Source: Rhodococcus rhodnii | GTDB lineage: Bacteria > Actinomycetota > Actinomycetes > Mycobacteriales > Pseudonocardiaceae | Length of the DNA stretch: 64,000 nt | Assembly (NCBI GenBank): GCA_000720375.1 | Contig: JOAA01000001.1 | Span: 1 to 64,000 of the forward strand | Direction: 5' to 3' | Part shown: positions 17,622-27,800 of the stretch, one piece after another | How positions within the stretch are numbered: position 1 is the first letter of the stretch | How the letters are laid out: each line of letters opens with the position of its first letter | Translations under genes and position numbers: made by a program | Notes under the pieces: model-generated | Databases searched by the model: none | Told to the model about the DNA's origin: nothing | Seen by the model: only the letters and a program-made list of their open reading frames with translations

Positions 17622-19097
17622 TTAGCCGACGAAGTCAGCAACGCTCGGCGGCAACGGCAACACGCCATCGACCGCAGCCTGGCTCTGCACCGGGCAATGC
17701 GTGTTCGGTGGCGGCACATCACCCTTCAACAAATAGTTGTGGATGTACTCACGCGAGCAAGAGTCGCGGAAATACATGCCATGGCCACCGCCGTCGTAAG
17801 TCACCAGCGGCATCTTGCTCTGCCTCGCGACAGCCTGCGCCCACGGGTACACGGTGGCCGGGTCGTAGCGGGAGTTGGTGATCAGGATCGGCGGAACCTT
17901 CTTGCTCAGCTTCAGCTTGTGCGGCGGGTTGGTCGGCTTGCCTGGCCAGCCAAGGCAGACGACCGCCCACGTGTCGTAGTTGGTGAACCGGACGTTGGGC
18001 GCGACCTTGGCGAGCTTGTCGGTCAGCCTGCTCAGCTCGGCGAAGCTGTTGATCCGGTAGTTCCAGTCGTTGCACCAGATCGGCCGGCTCGGCTCGTTGC
18101 GCACCGCGAGCGGCGCGGCGGCCAGCGTCACCGGCGCACCCTGCTCGAAGGACTTGATGTAGTCGGCGAGCTGGGCCCACCGCTCGCTGATCACCAGTCC
18201 TTCCAGGCTCAGCGCGAAGTCCACCGGGTTGAGTTTCCTCGCCGGGTCGCTCGGGTGAGTCAGCTCGCCCTTGGCGGCCTTGTCGTACAGCTGCGTCATC
18301 AGCGCGGGAACGTCCCTGCCGTGCAGTGCACAGGTCGGCTCCTTCTCGCACCACTTGATGAAGATGCCGAACAACTCCTCGCGCAGGTAGGTCTCCGTGC
18401 GCATGAAGTCCCAGTTGTTGTCGATGCTGTGGTCCATTGTGGAGTCAAGGACGAGGCGACCGACCCGTTCGGGGAACAACTCGGCGTACTGCTGGCCGCG
18501 CAGGGTGCCGTAGGAAACCCCGTAGTAGTTGAGCTTCTTCTCGCCGAGCGCGGCGCGAATGGCGTCCATGTCCTTGACGTCGCTGATGGTGTCGACGTGG
18601 TCGAAGATCGGGCCCGTGCGCCGGCGGCAGTCCTCGATGTAGGCCTTGTTCTGCTCCAGCTGCTTGGCGAACTGCTCGGCCGTTGACGGCCAGCTGCGGA
18701 TCTGGTTGTCGGTCTCGCACATGATCGGGCTGCTGCCGCCGATGCCGCGCGAGTCGTAGCTGACAACGTCGTAGCGCTGGTAGATGGGATCGGTGAAGAT
18801 CGGGCGGAACTTCAGGTCCGCCGCGCCCGCGCCACCCGGCCCGCCCGGGCCGTACATCAGAGTGCCGAGCTTGTCCGCGCCCTCGACGGCCTTGCGGCGG
18901 GCAAGCGCCAGTTCGATCTTGTCGCCGTACGGCTTGTCCCAGTCCACCGGCACGGCGAGCGTGGCGCACTCGACCTCCGGCATGTCGGTACACGGTTTCC
19001 AGTCGATGCTGGTGCTCGCCTGCGCCGCCGGAACGGCCACCAGCAGCGGTCCGACGACCAGTGCCGCGGCAGCCGCCGACAGTAGTGAGAGTTTCAC
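17622..19097 (-). CDS. Secreted alpha/beta-hydrolase, tripeptidyl aminopeptidase (Tap) type
   Basis: A 491-residue exported hydrolase of the actinobacterial Tap family, which removes N-terminal tripeptides from secreted proteins and peptides. GTG at 19097 is chosen: AAGGGG stands 6 nt upstream, and it opens directly into the signal peptide MKLSLLSAAAAALVVG; ATG at 19103 lacks that spacing. Visible features are LMYGPGGPGGAG (oxyanion hole region), the nucleophile serine in YYGVSYGTLRG, the acid in TNSRYDPAT, and the histidine in GGGHGMY close to the C-terminal TAP domain. A second, related gene lies at 22973-24586. Both run in the same direction but are separated by other genes. Confidence 0.88.
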   Translation of the reverse strand: MKLSLLSAAAAALVVGPLLVAVPAAQASTSIDWKPCTDMPEVECATLAVPVDWDKPYGDKIELALARRKAVEGADKLGTLMYGPGGPGGAGAADLKFRPIFTDPIYQRYDVVSYDSRGIGGSSPIMCETDNQIRSWPSTAEQFAKQLEQNKAYIEDCRRRTGPIFDHVDTISDVKDMDAIRAALGEKKLNYYGVSYGTLRGQQYAELFPERVGRLVLDSTMDHSIDNNWDFMRTETYLREELFGIFIKWCEKEPTCALHGRDVPALMTQLYDKAAKGELTHPSDPARKLNPVDFALSLEGLVISERWAQLADYIKSFEQGAPVTLAAAPLAVRNEPSRPIWCNDWNYRINSFAELSRLTDKLAKVAPNVRFTNYDTWAVVCLGWPGKPTNPPHKLKLSKKVPPILITNSRYDPATVYPWAQAVARQSKMPLVTYDGGGHGMYFRDSCSREYIHNYLLKGDVPPPNTHCPVQSQAAVDGVLPLPPSVADFVG

Positions 19098-19220
19098 TGG
19101 CATCCCCTTGTCGTGGTCAAGATCCACCTGCAGGAGGGGCCGAGTCTGGCGGGCGGCCGCGCGGACCGGCTACCCGCGAAGGTAGGGTCGGGTATCGGCC
19201 ATTTGGTCATTTGTGACGGG

Positions 19221-20186
19221 TTACGTGCGATGAACCCAGCGATGGTAGGCATCCAGATCAACGTTGCTGCCGCAGATCACGGTCACGACGTGACGGCCGG
19301 CGAAACGGTCACGGTCTTCCAGCACGGCAGCGACACCAAGGGCGGCTGAGGGCTCGACGACCAGGCCCGTGTGCTCCAGGAGCAGCCGCATACCCGCGAT
19401 GATCGACGACTCCTGGACGAGGACAGCGTCGTCAGCAACCGCGAGGAGGTCGTCGAGGACCTCCGGGATGGGATACCGGCCGGCGACGCCGTCGGCGATG
19501 GTGTCGGCCGACTCGGTGGTGACCACGCGCCGCTCGTGAAAGGAGCGGGTCAGCGCCGGTGCACCCGTCGGCTGCACGCAGACCACCTCGACTCCGGGTG
19601 CCAGCGTCTTCAGGACGTAGCCCACGCCGGTCGCCATCGCGCCGCCGCCCAGTGCGATCAGCACGGTGTCGGCCGTGGATTCCGCGTCCGCCAGCTCAAG
19701 GCCGATCGTCGCGGCGCCCTCGCAGGTCTCGATGTCCAGGCTGTCCTCGAGCAGCCGGATACCGCGTTGTTGCGCGATGGTCACTGCCCGCTCGCGGGCC
19801 ATTTCGAAGTCGCCGTCCACCAGTTCCAACTCCGCACCCAGTGCACGGATCCGATCGAGCTTGGCAACGGGTGCCCGCCTAGATGCCACGACCGTCACGT
19901 CGAGGCCCCGGCGACGGCCTGACCAAGTGAGTGCCTGGCCGAGGTTGCCTGCGCTGGCGCACACCACCGCGGTCCTGCCCTGTTCGGTCAGCAGGCTCGT
20001 GACGAGTTCGGTCCCCCGTGCCTTGAAGCTGCGGACCGGGTTCGCCGTTTCCAGTTTGATGCTCACGGTGCAGCCAAGCCGGCGTCCCAGTGCATCGCAT
20101 CGGTACGTCGGGGTATTCAGGAACATCGGGTTGATCACGCGGCGGGCAGCGTGGATCCGGTCAAGATCAAGGCGCGTCCTGAGCAC
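19221..20186 (-). CDS. Threonine/serine dehydratase-like PLP enzyme
   Basis: A 321-residue fold-type II PLP enzyme related to threonine dehydratase. The PLP lysine is in VRSFKARG, and the phosphate-binding glycine loop is ALGGGAMATGVG. The N-terminal TPTYRCDALGRRLG.T..IKLE resembles the substrate-binding region of the family. It lacks the C-terminal ACT regulatory domain of biosynthetic IlvA, so a catabolic or other beta-eliminating or racemising role is more likely. It lies between a secreted peptidase and TerC with no close coupling (25 bp to TerC), and its specific substrate is uncertain. Confidence 0.82.
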   Translation of the reverse strand: MLRTRLDLDRIHAARRVINPMFLNTPTYRCDALGRRLGCTVSIKLETANPVRSFKARGTELVTSLLTEQGRTAVVCASAGNLGQALTWSGRRRGLDVTVVASRRAPVAKLDRIRALGAELELVDGDFEMARERAVTIAQQRGIRLLEDSLDIETCEGAATIGLELADAESTADTVLIALGGGAMATGVGYVLKTLAPGVEVVCVQPTGAPALTRSFHERRVVTTESADTIADGVAGRYPIPEVLDDLLAVADDAVLVQESSIIAGMRLLLEHTGLVVEPSAALGVAAVLEDRDRFAGRHVVTVICGSNVDLDAYHRWVHRT

Positions 20187-20211
20187 GCCGAGACCTTACC
20201 GAGGACAGCGG

Positions 20212-21216
20212 CTATCCGTCGTCGGATTTCCTTGCCGGATTGGCGCGCAGCGAGCCAGGGTGGGCTTTGGCTGAGGGGTCACGGCTGGTCTTGATCAGGC
20301 TGGCCACGGTCACGATCACCAGGATGGCCAGAATGACCCCGAGGCTGACCGGCGTCGGCACCTCCGGTACTCGCTCGTCGATGTCGACGTGGGCCCAGTG
20401 CAGGATCAGTTTGACGCCGATGAACGCCAGGATCACCGACAGCCCGGCCGAGAGGTACACCAGTCGATCGAGCAGGCCTTTGACGAGAAAGAACAAGGCG
20501 CGCAGGCCGAGCAGGGCGAAGGCGTTGGCGGTGAAGACGATGTAGGGCTCTTCGGTCACGCCGAACACCGCGGGGATCGAGTCCAGCGCGAACAGCAAGT
20601 CGACGCCACCGATGGCCACGAGCACGATGAACAGCGGAGTGGCCAGCTTGCGCCCGTCGACACGGGTGAAGATCTTGCTGCCGACGTACTCGTCGGTGAC
20701 CGGCACGATCCGGCGTGCGGTGTTGACGATCAGATTGTTCTCGATGTCCGGATCTTCGTTGCGGTGCCTGAACAACTGGACGGCTGTGTAGATCAGCAGC
20801 AGTCCGAAGAGGAGGAACATGAACGAGAACAACGCGAGCAGCGTGGCGCCGAGTGCGATGAATATCGCGCGCATCACCAGTGCCAGCACGATGCCGAACG
20901 TGAGCACCTTGTGCTGGTGCTCTTCCGGCACGGCGAACGTGGTCATGATGATGACGAAAACGAAAAGGTTGTCGACGGACAGGCTCTTTTCGACGACATA
21001 ACCGGCGAAATACTCCGCGCCTGCGCCGCCGCCGTACACGCTCGCGAACCAAACCCCGAACGCGATCGCGATCAGGACATAGAAGACCGACCACAGGGTC
21101 GCCTCACGGAACCCGACCCGGTGCGGCCGGACCGTGGCGAGGATGAGATCCACGGCAAGCAGCACAAGGATAAGGCCGATGGTGACGGCCCAAGTCAGCC
21201 CATTGATCTCGAGCAC
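20212..21216 (-). CDS. TerC/Alx family integral membrane protein
   Basis: A 334-residue polytopic membrane protein of the TerC family, which includes tellurite-resistance TerC and the manganese exporter Alx/MntX. Membrane segments contain the conserved acidic residues expected of metal transport: VEKSLSVDNLFVFVIIM and DLLFALDSIPAVFGVT. GTG at 21216 with GGAGG about 6 nt upstream gives the usual start just before the first membrane helix. Family knowledge suggests export or handling of Mn2+ or calcium, sometimes helping metalation of exported proteins. It is a single gene here. Confidence 0.9.
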   Translation of the reverse strand: MLEINGLTWAVTIGLILVLLAVDLILATVRPHRVGFREATLWSVFYVLIAIAFGVWFASVYGGGAGAEYFAGYVVEKSLSVDNLFVFVIIMTTFAVPEEHQHKVLTFGIVLALVMRAIFIALGATLLALFSFMFLLFGLLLIYTAVQLFRHRNEDPDIENNLIVNTARRIVPVTDEYVGSKIFTRVDGRKLATPLFIVLVAIGGVDLLFALDSIPAVFGVTEEPYIVFTANAFALLGLRALFFLVKGLLDRLVYLSAGLSVILAFIGVKLILHWAHVDIDERVPEVPTPVSLGVILAILVIVTVASLIKTSRDPSAKAHPGSLRANPARKSDDG

Positions 21217-21294
21217 TGTGCCTCCGGTTCGCCCGGTTGTGACGCCGGAACCAACCTTAGTGGACACATGATCGCGCCGCGCGCCAAGGTCAGC

Positions 21295-21328
21295 GGGGCA
21301 TCGCCACCAACAAGGATGACGATGCCCC
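21295..21328 (-). terminator. Hairpin terminator after EEP-jacalin gene
   Basis: GGGGCATCG (21295-21303) and CGATGCCCC (21320-21328) form a 9-bp stem with a 16-nt loop, just downstream of the stop at 21337 on the minus strand. The large loop makes it less certain than the other hairpins. Confidence 0.5.
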
Positions 21329-21336
21329 GGCCCCTG

Positions 21337-22644
21337 TCAGGGCTGATAGATCACGCCGAGCTTGTCCACCTCGGCACCGGATCGCCCGGTGAAACCTGTG
21401 ATCTGCCAGCCGGGTGGCGCGGTGTAGGTGACCGTGTCGCTGGTCGGCCGGCCAGCGGACAGTGTGCGGCCTTGGTCAGTGGTGAGGGCGGCGGAGAAGA
21501 TCCTCGTGTGCCCGTTGCGCTTGCCTTGGGAGAGAGTGATTTTGACGATACGCTCGCCCTGGTTGAGCGTCATTGCCGTTGCTGAACCGCCGTTTCCGCC
21601 GTGTGCCAGCACAGTGCCGTCGGTCAGGGCCAGTCCGATGTGGTCGAGGCGCTCCGCGCCACGCATCTGGATGGATCGAACACCGACGCCGTCGGCCAAT
21701 CGGTCCACATCGGTGAACGGAGTCGCGTGCGGGCCACCGAACTGGTCACTCATCCGGATCCGGTCGTTGAGCGACCACTCGAACCGGACCTTGTGCGGAT
21801 AGTGGTCCGACAAAGGCTTTCCCGCGCTGTCGAGGAACTTCTGGTTCTCGTTGTTGTACTCGCGCGCGGTGAGGTTGATGAACCTGTTGCCGCGGTACAG
21901 GATTTTGTCCACCACCTCGCAGGAGTTGGTCACCGCGGCGGGATCGCACACCAGCGCGGGACTACCGATGGCCGGGGCGTTGCCGCCGCGTACCAGCTGG
22001 ACCCACGCGTCAGTCAGGCCCGCGCCGGAGACCAGTTCACGGATGTTGTCCTCGGTTCTGGTGTAGCGGGTGTTGGTGTCACCGCTGACGATCACGGCGT
22101 TGCCGGCCGAATTGGCCGCGATGTACTGCGTGAGCTGGGTGATGTTCGCTCGTCGGGCCGCCAGGTCGGCGGTCGTGGTGCCCGCGTTCGGGTGCAGGTT
22201 GTAGAGGTCGACGTAGACGCCCTCGGCCAGCCGGATCCGGGAGAGGCTGAACCCTTTGGGCGTCAGGCAGTCCGTGCCGTTGCACTTGCCCCATTTGATC
22301 CGGTGGAAGTCGCTGTACTGGTACCGGGACAGGATGTTGAGGCCGTCACCGAACCCGGCCGGGCCACTTGTCGGTGTGCGGAACGGATGGTTGTCGCCCG
22401 CGTAGAGGGCGGCGTGGTAGTTGAAGTCCTCCTGCACAGCGACCACCTCGTAGCCGGCAAGCCGAGGACTGATCAACGGGGTGTTGGTCGCCGGGTTGCC
22501 CGAGGAGAGCCCTTCGGGCAGGCCGGCGACGTTGTAGGTCAGCACCGAGAAGGAGTTCACCGCCGCCGCCTGGGCCACGGGCGAGGCCACGGCGCCGGCT
22601 GTCAGCAGAACGGTCGACAGGCAGGTCAGGATCGATCGTCGCAT
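21337..22644 (-). CDS. Secreted endonuclease/exonuclease/phosphatase-jacalin lectin fusion
   Basis: A 435-residue exported protein. A signal peptide (LTCLSTVLLTAGAVASPVAQ) precedes an endonuclease/exonuclease/phosphatase fold (residues about 33-290) with FSVLTYNVAGLP, VAVQEDFNYHA, LYNLHPNAG, VSGDTNTR and a terminal SDHYPHKV. These match the metal- and phosphate-binding residues of sphingomyelinase/DNase I-like enzymes. Residues about 300-435 are a jacalin-type lectin: GGPHATPFTDV, RSIQMRGAERLDHIGL, and an end reading FTGRSGAEVDKLGVIY. The start is ATG 22644 (a TTG lies two codons upstream). The lectin probably anchors the phosphodiesterase to a glycan-coated surface or a glycosylated lipid; that targeting is inference. 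Confidence 0.85.
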   Translation of the reverse strand: MRRSILTCLSTVLLTAGAVASPVAQAAAVNSFSVLTYNVAGLPEGLSSGNPATNTPLISPRLAGYEVVAVQEDFNYHAALYAGDNHPFRTPTSGPAGFGDGLNILSRYQYSDFHRIKWGKCNGTDCLTPKGFSLSRIRLAEGVYVDLYNLHPNAGTTTADLAARRANITQLTQYIAANSAGNAVIVSGDTNTRYTRTEDNIRELVSGAGLTDAWVQLVRGGNAPAIGSPALVCDPAAVTNSCEVVDKILYRGNRFINLTAREYNNENQKFLDSAGKPLSDHYPHKVRFEWSLNDRIRMSDQFGGPHATPFTDVDRLADGVGVRSIQMRGAERLDHIGLALTDGTVLAHGGNGGSATAMTLNQGERIVKITLSQGKRNGHTRIFSAALTTDQGRTLSAGRPTSDTVTYTAPPGWQITGFTGRSGAEVDKLGVIYQP

Positions 22645-22972
22645 GGACAAGTCCTAGTGTTCGCGCTAACATGAACGTGAAACGGGCTCACGTTATCGCC
22701 TGGAGTCGGCCAGCGCAACAGCGACGGAGGCGGCGCGGTATGCCTGAAGAGACACCGCCCGGGTACAAGAGGCCAAACAGGACAACTCACTGTTCGTGGA
22801 CCGTTGGCAGAGCGGTTCGTAACCACGGCGACCGGACTGGCGGCCGGCGCCGAGCGGATGAACAAACTTCAACCGCCTTTCACCGACGTCAGCGTTCACA
22901 CAGTGCGTTTGTCACGCGGATCCGTCGTATGTCCTCTCGCGACAGTCACGAGAGGACATACGACGGTTCACG
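22645..22972. other. 328-bp intergenic region
   Basis: This stretch between two minus-strand genes holds the promoter of the EEP-jacalin gene and, at 22922-22966, the terminator of the upstream peptidase. The short open frames crossing it on both strands show no start signals or recognisable protein sequence. I see nothing else in it. Confidence 0.6.
22922..22966 (-). terminator. Long perfect hairpin terminator
   Basis: An 18-bp perfect stem, CCGTCGTATGTCCTCTCG (22922-22939) and CGAGAGGACATACGACGG (22949-22966), has a 9-nt loop and starts 6 bp beyond the stop of the Tap-like gene at 22973. No T-tract follows. It is the strongest hairpin in the window. Confidence 0.85.
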
Positions 22973-24586
22973 TCAGAACCCGCGGTCGAGCTTCTGGCTC
23001 TTGATCAGCTCAAGCGCACGTTCCTCCAACGATCGACTCGACTGCAGCGCCGGTCCGTCGGGCCTCGGTGCACCAGGACAGGTCACCCGTGAGCCGGGCA
23101 GCACGCCGTCGATCAGGTACTCGTTGATCTTCTTGGTCGCGCAGTCGTTGCGACCGTACAGACCGTGTGCGCCCTCGTCTGCGACGGAGATCAGGTTGTG
23201 GTTGAGTTTGGCCGCCATCGCCGGTCCGCCGTCGTACTGGGTGGCGGGGTCGAACTCGGCCTGTATCACCAGCCCGGTCGGGTATCCGTTGCGTTTCAGG
23301 TTGGTGATCCGCTCGGGCGGGGTGAACGACCGGAACGTGCACTCGGTCGGCTCGGCCGCCTCGGCGCCCCTGCCATACGGGTACCTCTCCCGGAAGATCC
23401 GCATCTGCTCGTAGTAGACGTTCAGATCCGCCGGCCAATCCGCCTCACACGTCACCGTCGGGAAGACACCGTTGAACGTCTCCGGGATGCCGTATTTCGT
23501 CAGCGCCGCAAGAGCTTTGGCCGCGTCAGCGGGCAGCGTGCCGCCGACCGCGGCCTTGATCTTGAGAATCAGTTCGGTGGTCAACGCCCATCCCGGGCGG
23601 TACACGGTTTCGAAGCCCAGGATCATGTCGAACACGTTGCGGTCGATCTTCACGTACTCGGGGTGTTCCGGCCATGGCACCGGTGTGACGGCAAGTTGTT
23701 TGCCCAGCGCGTCGAGAGCGGCCGTCACCTGGGCCACCGAGGTGCCGAGGTGGTACGTCTTGTCCCGTTCGGCCACCCACGCCGCCCAGGCGTCGAAGTT
23801 CTGCTTCGCCGCGACCGACTGCTGCTTGGACTGCTCGTAGTAGAGCCAGTCCGGGTGCATCGACGAGTCGAGCACGCTGCGGTTGAGGTTGCGGGGAAAC
23901 AGGCTGCCGTACACGGCACCGAGATAGGTGCCGTAGGAGAAGCCGAGATAGTTGATCTTCTTCTCACCCAGAGCGGCCCGGATGACGTCCATGTCCCGCG
24001 CGGTGTTGGCCGTGCTGATGAAGGGCCGCAGGCCGCCGCCCGCACGCTGACAGGCCTGTTCCTGGCTGAGTTTGGCGGCCGCGATCGCGGGGAACTGGTC
24101 ATCCGTCGGACGAGTCCGACGGGGCTCCCAATGTCCTACCTCGCAGCGCAACTGAGTGGACCGGCCGACGCCACGCGGGTCGAAACCGATCAGGTCGAAG
24201 CTGTCGGCGATCGCCTCACCGGCCAGGTGGTTGGGCATCAGCAGTCCGTCACCGCCCGGCCCGCCGGGATTGAGCAGCAGAACGCCTTGGCGCTTGGCTG
24301 GATTCTTGGCCTTGCGGCGACTGACCGCGATGCTGAGCCGACCGTCGTCGGGATTGCGGTAGTCCATCGGCACGGTCAGTGTCGCGCATTCCAGACCGGC
24401 CCACAGCTTCTCCCACTCCTCCGGCGGAAAACCGGGCGGAGGTGGCCCGGCCTCGCACGGCGCCCAGGAGACCTGCTGCTGGGTGAACGCGGCAAGCTTG
24501 GGATCCTCGGCAGCGGCAGGGATGGCTGCCAGTCCTAAGAAGACAGCAACACTGGCGGCGATCGCCGTCCCGCGTCGAAGTCTCAC
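22973..24586 (-). CDS. Second secreted Tap-type peptidase (alpha/beta-hydrolase)
   Basis: A 537-residue exported hydrolase and a paralogue of the gene at 17622. GTG at 24586 has GGAAGG 7 nt upstream and yields a signal peptide (RRGTAIAASVAVFLGLAAIP). Motifs: LLLNPGGPGGDG near the oxyanion hole, nucleophile serine in YLGFSYGTYLG, acid in AEFDPATQ, and histidine in DEGAHGLYG. The C-terminal region has the TAP domain with paired cysteines (NDCATKKINEYL). Expected activity is release of short peptides from protein N-termini outside the cell. It stands next to the large subtilase on the opposite strand, so the two may cooperate in extracellular protein breakdown; that is inference. Confidence 0.88.
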   Translation of the reverse strand: MRLRRGTAIAASVAVFLGLAAIPAAAEDPKLAAFTQQQVSWAPCEAGPPPPGFPPEEWEKLWAGLECATLTVPMDYRNPDDGRLSIAVSRRKAKNPAKRQGVLLLNPGGPGGDGLLMPNHLAGEAIADSFDLIGFDPRGVGRSTQLRCEVGHWEPRRTRPTDDQFPAIAAAKLSQEQACQRAGGGLRPFISTANTARDMDVIRAALGEKKINYLGFSYGTYLGAVYGSLFPRNLNRSVLDSSMHPDWLYYEQSKQQSVAAKQNFDAWAAWVAERDKTYHLGTSVAQVTAALDALGKQLAVTPVPWPEHPEYVKIDRNVFDMILGFETVYRPGWALTTELILKIKAAVGGTLPADAAKALAALTKYGIPETFNGVFPTVTCEADWPADLNVYYEQMRIFRERYPYGRGAEAAEPTECTFRSFTPPERITNLKRNGYPTGLVIQAEFDPATQYDGGPAMAAKLNHNLISVADEGAHGLYGRNDCATKKINEYLIDGVLPGSRVTCPGAPRPDGPALQSSRSLEERALELIKSQKLDRGF

Positions 24587-24822
24587 GGAATCACCTTCCA
24601 ATCAGGTAGGTCCGAACGGATCCGCAAGCTAGCGACGCCGTACTAAGGAGCGGATAAGCGTGCGGGTGCGTGCGGGCACAAGGTTCTGAGTGTCTATTGT
24701 GGATAGTGGATGCGATTGAGGGCTTTCGGCCCATAGCCAAAAGGTCTGAACCACGGTTGGCTGTGACCTGCGCCCGGAAAATGCCGCCCTGGACGAGTCT
24801 CATCGAGAGGATCTTCCACACC

Positions 24823-27800
24823 GTGTTCCGGCGAACAACAAAACACCATCTCGGCCTGCTCTTGGCGGCCATTCTGGGAATTGCCGCGGTCCAGCCGGCT
24901 CAGCGAGCCGACGCCGAACCGGTCACGTCAAAGATCGACAAAGACGTCTCCGCCCAGGTCTTCGACGACCGAACCACCGACTTCTTCGTCTTTCTGAAAT
25001 CTCAGGCGGACCTGGCCAAGGCCGGCGCCGCCGCCGAGCGAACCCGATACGTCTACCAGACCAAGAAAGCTGAGGCCGACCGGACGCAGTCCGGTATCCG
25101 CCAACTGCTCACCGACCGCAACGTGCCCTTCACCCCATTCTGGATCACCAATGTCATCAAAGTGACCGGGAACAGCGCCCTGCTCCGGGAACTGGCCGGG
25201 CGGGACGACGTCGACCGGATCGTCGCCGACCGCACATACCCGCTCGTCAAACCGGTCCGCGAGACGCCCGCGGCCGCGGCGAAGACCATCGAGTGGAACA
25301 TCGACCGCATCAGGGCACCGGAGGTGTGGAAGACATTCGGCACCCGTGGCGAGGATGTCGTGGTCGGCACGATCGACACCGGCGCCCAGTTCGACCACCC
25401 CGCCATCGCCAAACAGTATCGGGGCGCAGCGAAGCCAGGCTCCGTGCAGCACGACTACAGCTGGTACGACCCGTCTTCGGTCTGTGGCACGCCATCGCTC
25501 GTGCCGTGCGACAACATCGGGCACGGCACGCACGTGCTCGGCACTGTTCTCGGCGACGACGGCAACGGTAACCAGATCGGCGTGGCACCGGGCGCGAAGT
25601 GGATCGCCGCCAAGGGCTGCGAGTCGCAGTTCTGCTCGTTGTCCGCGCTGTTGTCCGCCGGGCAATGGATGATCGCGCCGACCGACGTGAACGGCCAGAA
25701 CCCGCGTCCCGACCTGGCGCCCAACGTGGTCAACAACTCCTGGGGCGGCGGCGCGGGCGACCCGTTCTACCGCGCTGTCGTCGCCAGCTGGGTCGCCGCC
25801 GGGATCTTCCCGGTGTTCGCCAGCGGCAACTCCGGGCCTGGCTGCTCGACCACCGGATCACCGGGCGACTACCCGGAAAGCTACTCGGTGGGTGCCTTCG
25901 ACAGCGGCAATGCGATCGCCCCGTTCTCCAGCCGGGGACCGGGCGCGATCGGCGCCGAGATCAAGCCGGACGTCACAGCACCCGGCGTGCGGATCAGGTC
26001 CAGTGTGCCTGGCAACAGCTACGCCGAGATGGACGGCACGTCGATGGCGACGCCGCACGTGACCGGAACCGTCGCACTCATCTGGTCGGCAGCGCAGGCT
26101 TTGCGCGGCAAGGTCCAGGAGAGCAAGGAGTTGCTCAACACCATCACGAACCCCGTCGACGACCCCACGTGCGGTGGCACGGCCACCGACAACAACGTGT
26201 GGGGTCACGGAAAGCTGGACGCGTTCGCCACCGTCCAGCAGTCACCCCGAGGACCGGTTGGTACCGCGACCGGTGTCGTGCGTTCCGCCAACGGGCCATT
26301 GGCGGAAGCCGACATCCAGTTCGAAGGGCCGCTGTCCCGCAAGACGCGGTCGAACGAACAGGGCGAGTACACCGTACCGATCCTTTCGGTCGGCCAGTAC
26401 GACATCACGGTCCGCAAGTTCAGTTACCTCGCGCAGACCGCGCGTATCACCGTCAACGAGAACCAAGTCGCCAAGCAGGATTTCACTCTCGCCTTAGCGC
26501 CGCAGCGCACGGTTACCGGGTTCGTACGAGACAGCAATGGCGGGCCAGTAGCCAAAGCGTCGGTTTCGGTACTCGACGCGCCGTTGGCCGCCACGACGGC
26601 GCCCGACGGCTCCTACCGGATCGAGTCCGTGCCGGAAGGCACATACAACTTCGTCTCGGAACGACCAGGTTGCTTTATCCCCCAACGCAAGCGTGTGGAC
26701 GTCACCAGCGACACCACAGTGGACTTCGCGCTGCCGATCAAGTCCGATCGCATCGGACGCGTCTGCGCAAACAGTGCACCGTCCTGGTTGGACGCTCGTA
26801 CCGTATTGCCGTTGGCCGGCGACGAGGGCACGACGTCTGTGCGATTGCCGTTCCCGGTGAACCTGTACGAACAGTCCTACCAGTCAGTCACCGTGTCCAC
26901 CAACGGTTTCCTCAGCTTCAAACCACTCAGCTGGTCGTTCCCCGTCAACAGCACTCTGCCGTCGCGTGAGGAGCCCAACGCGGCCATCTACGCGTTCTGG
27001 TACAACCTGATGGTCGACGGCTCCGCATCGGTACGCAGTGGCGTCATCGGAACAGCACCGAACCGCTCCTTCGTCATCGAATGGCGTGACGTGACGTTCG
27101 GAGCCTCGCCGGACACCAGGTTCAGCGTCCAGGTCGTGCTGACCGAGAACGGCGGGATCACGCTGCAGTACAAGGGAATCGACCGGCCTGAGGAACGCGG
27201 GCCACAGGCCGCGATCGGGATCGAGGACGAGACCGGCTCGGACGCGTTGCAGTACAGCGCCTTCCAGGCTTCGCTGGCCGATGACACTGCGATCGTGCTG
27301 CGGGTACCGGGGACATCACTAGTTCGCGGGACCGTCACCGACGTCAACGACCGCCGCCCGGTTACGAACGCGACCGTCAGCGTGAGCCAGCCGGACCAGA
27401 CCCTCACGACCGACAACGACGGCGTTTACCAGGCGAGAGTCAAGGTCGGCGAAGCCCGGCTGCGATTCACGCAGACCAACTACGTCGACGACCAGGCGGA
27501 CATCCGAGTGCCCAGCGAGGGTGCGGTGATCGGCCACGACGTGGCGCTGCGAACGCCTCGTCTGGAGGCACAGCCGGCGGGCCTTGAGATCGTCATGCCG
27601 CCGGACCAGACCCGCCAACGTACGGTGACGGTGCGGAACACCGGCACCGCCGATCTGTCCTGGCAGGTCAAAGAAGCCGGTGGAGCGGCGATGCAGCAGG
27701 CGCGGCCGGTCGCCCGACCGGCTTCGATCGATCCCAATGCCCGCACCGCACAGGGGCTCCACCCAGCGGCAGCCGTACCCTCGACTCCGGGACAAGTGCT

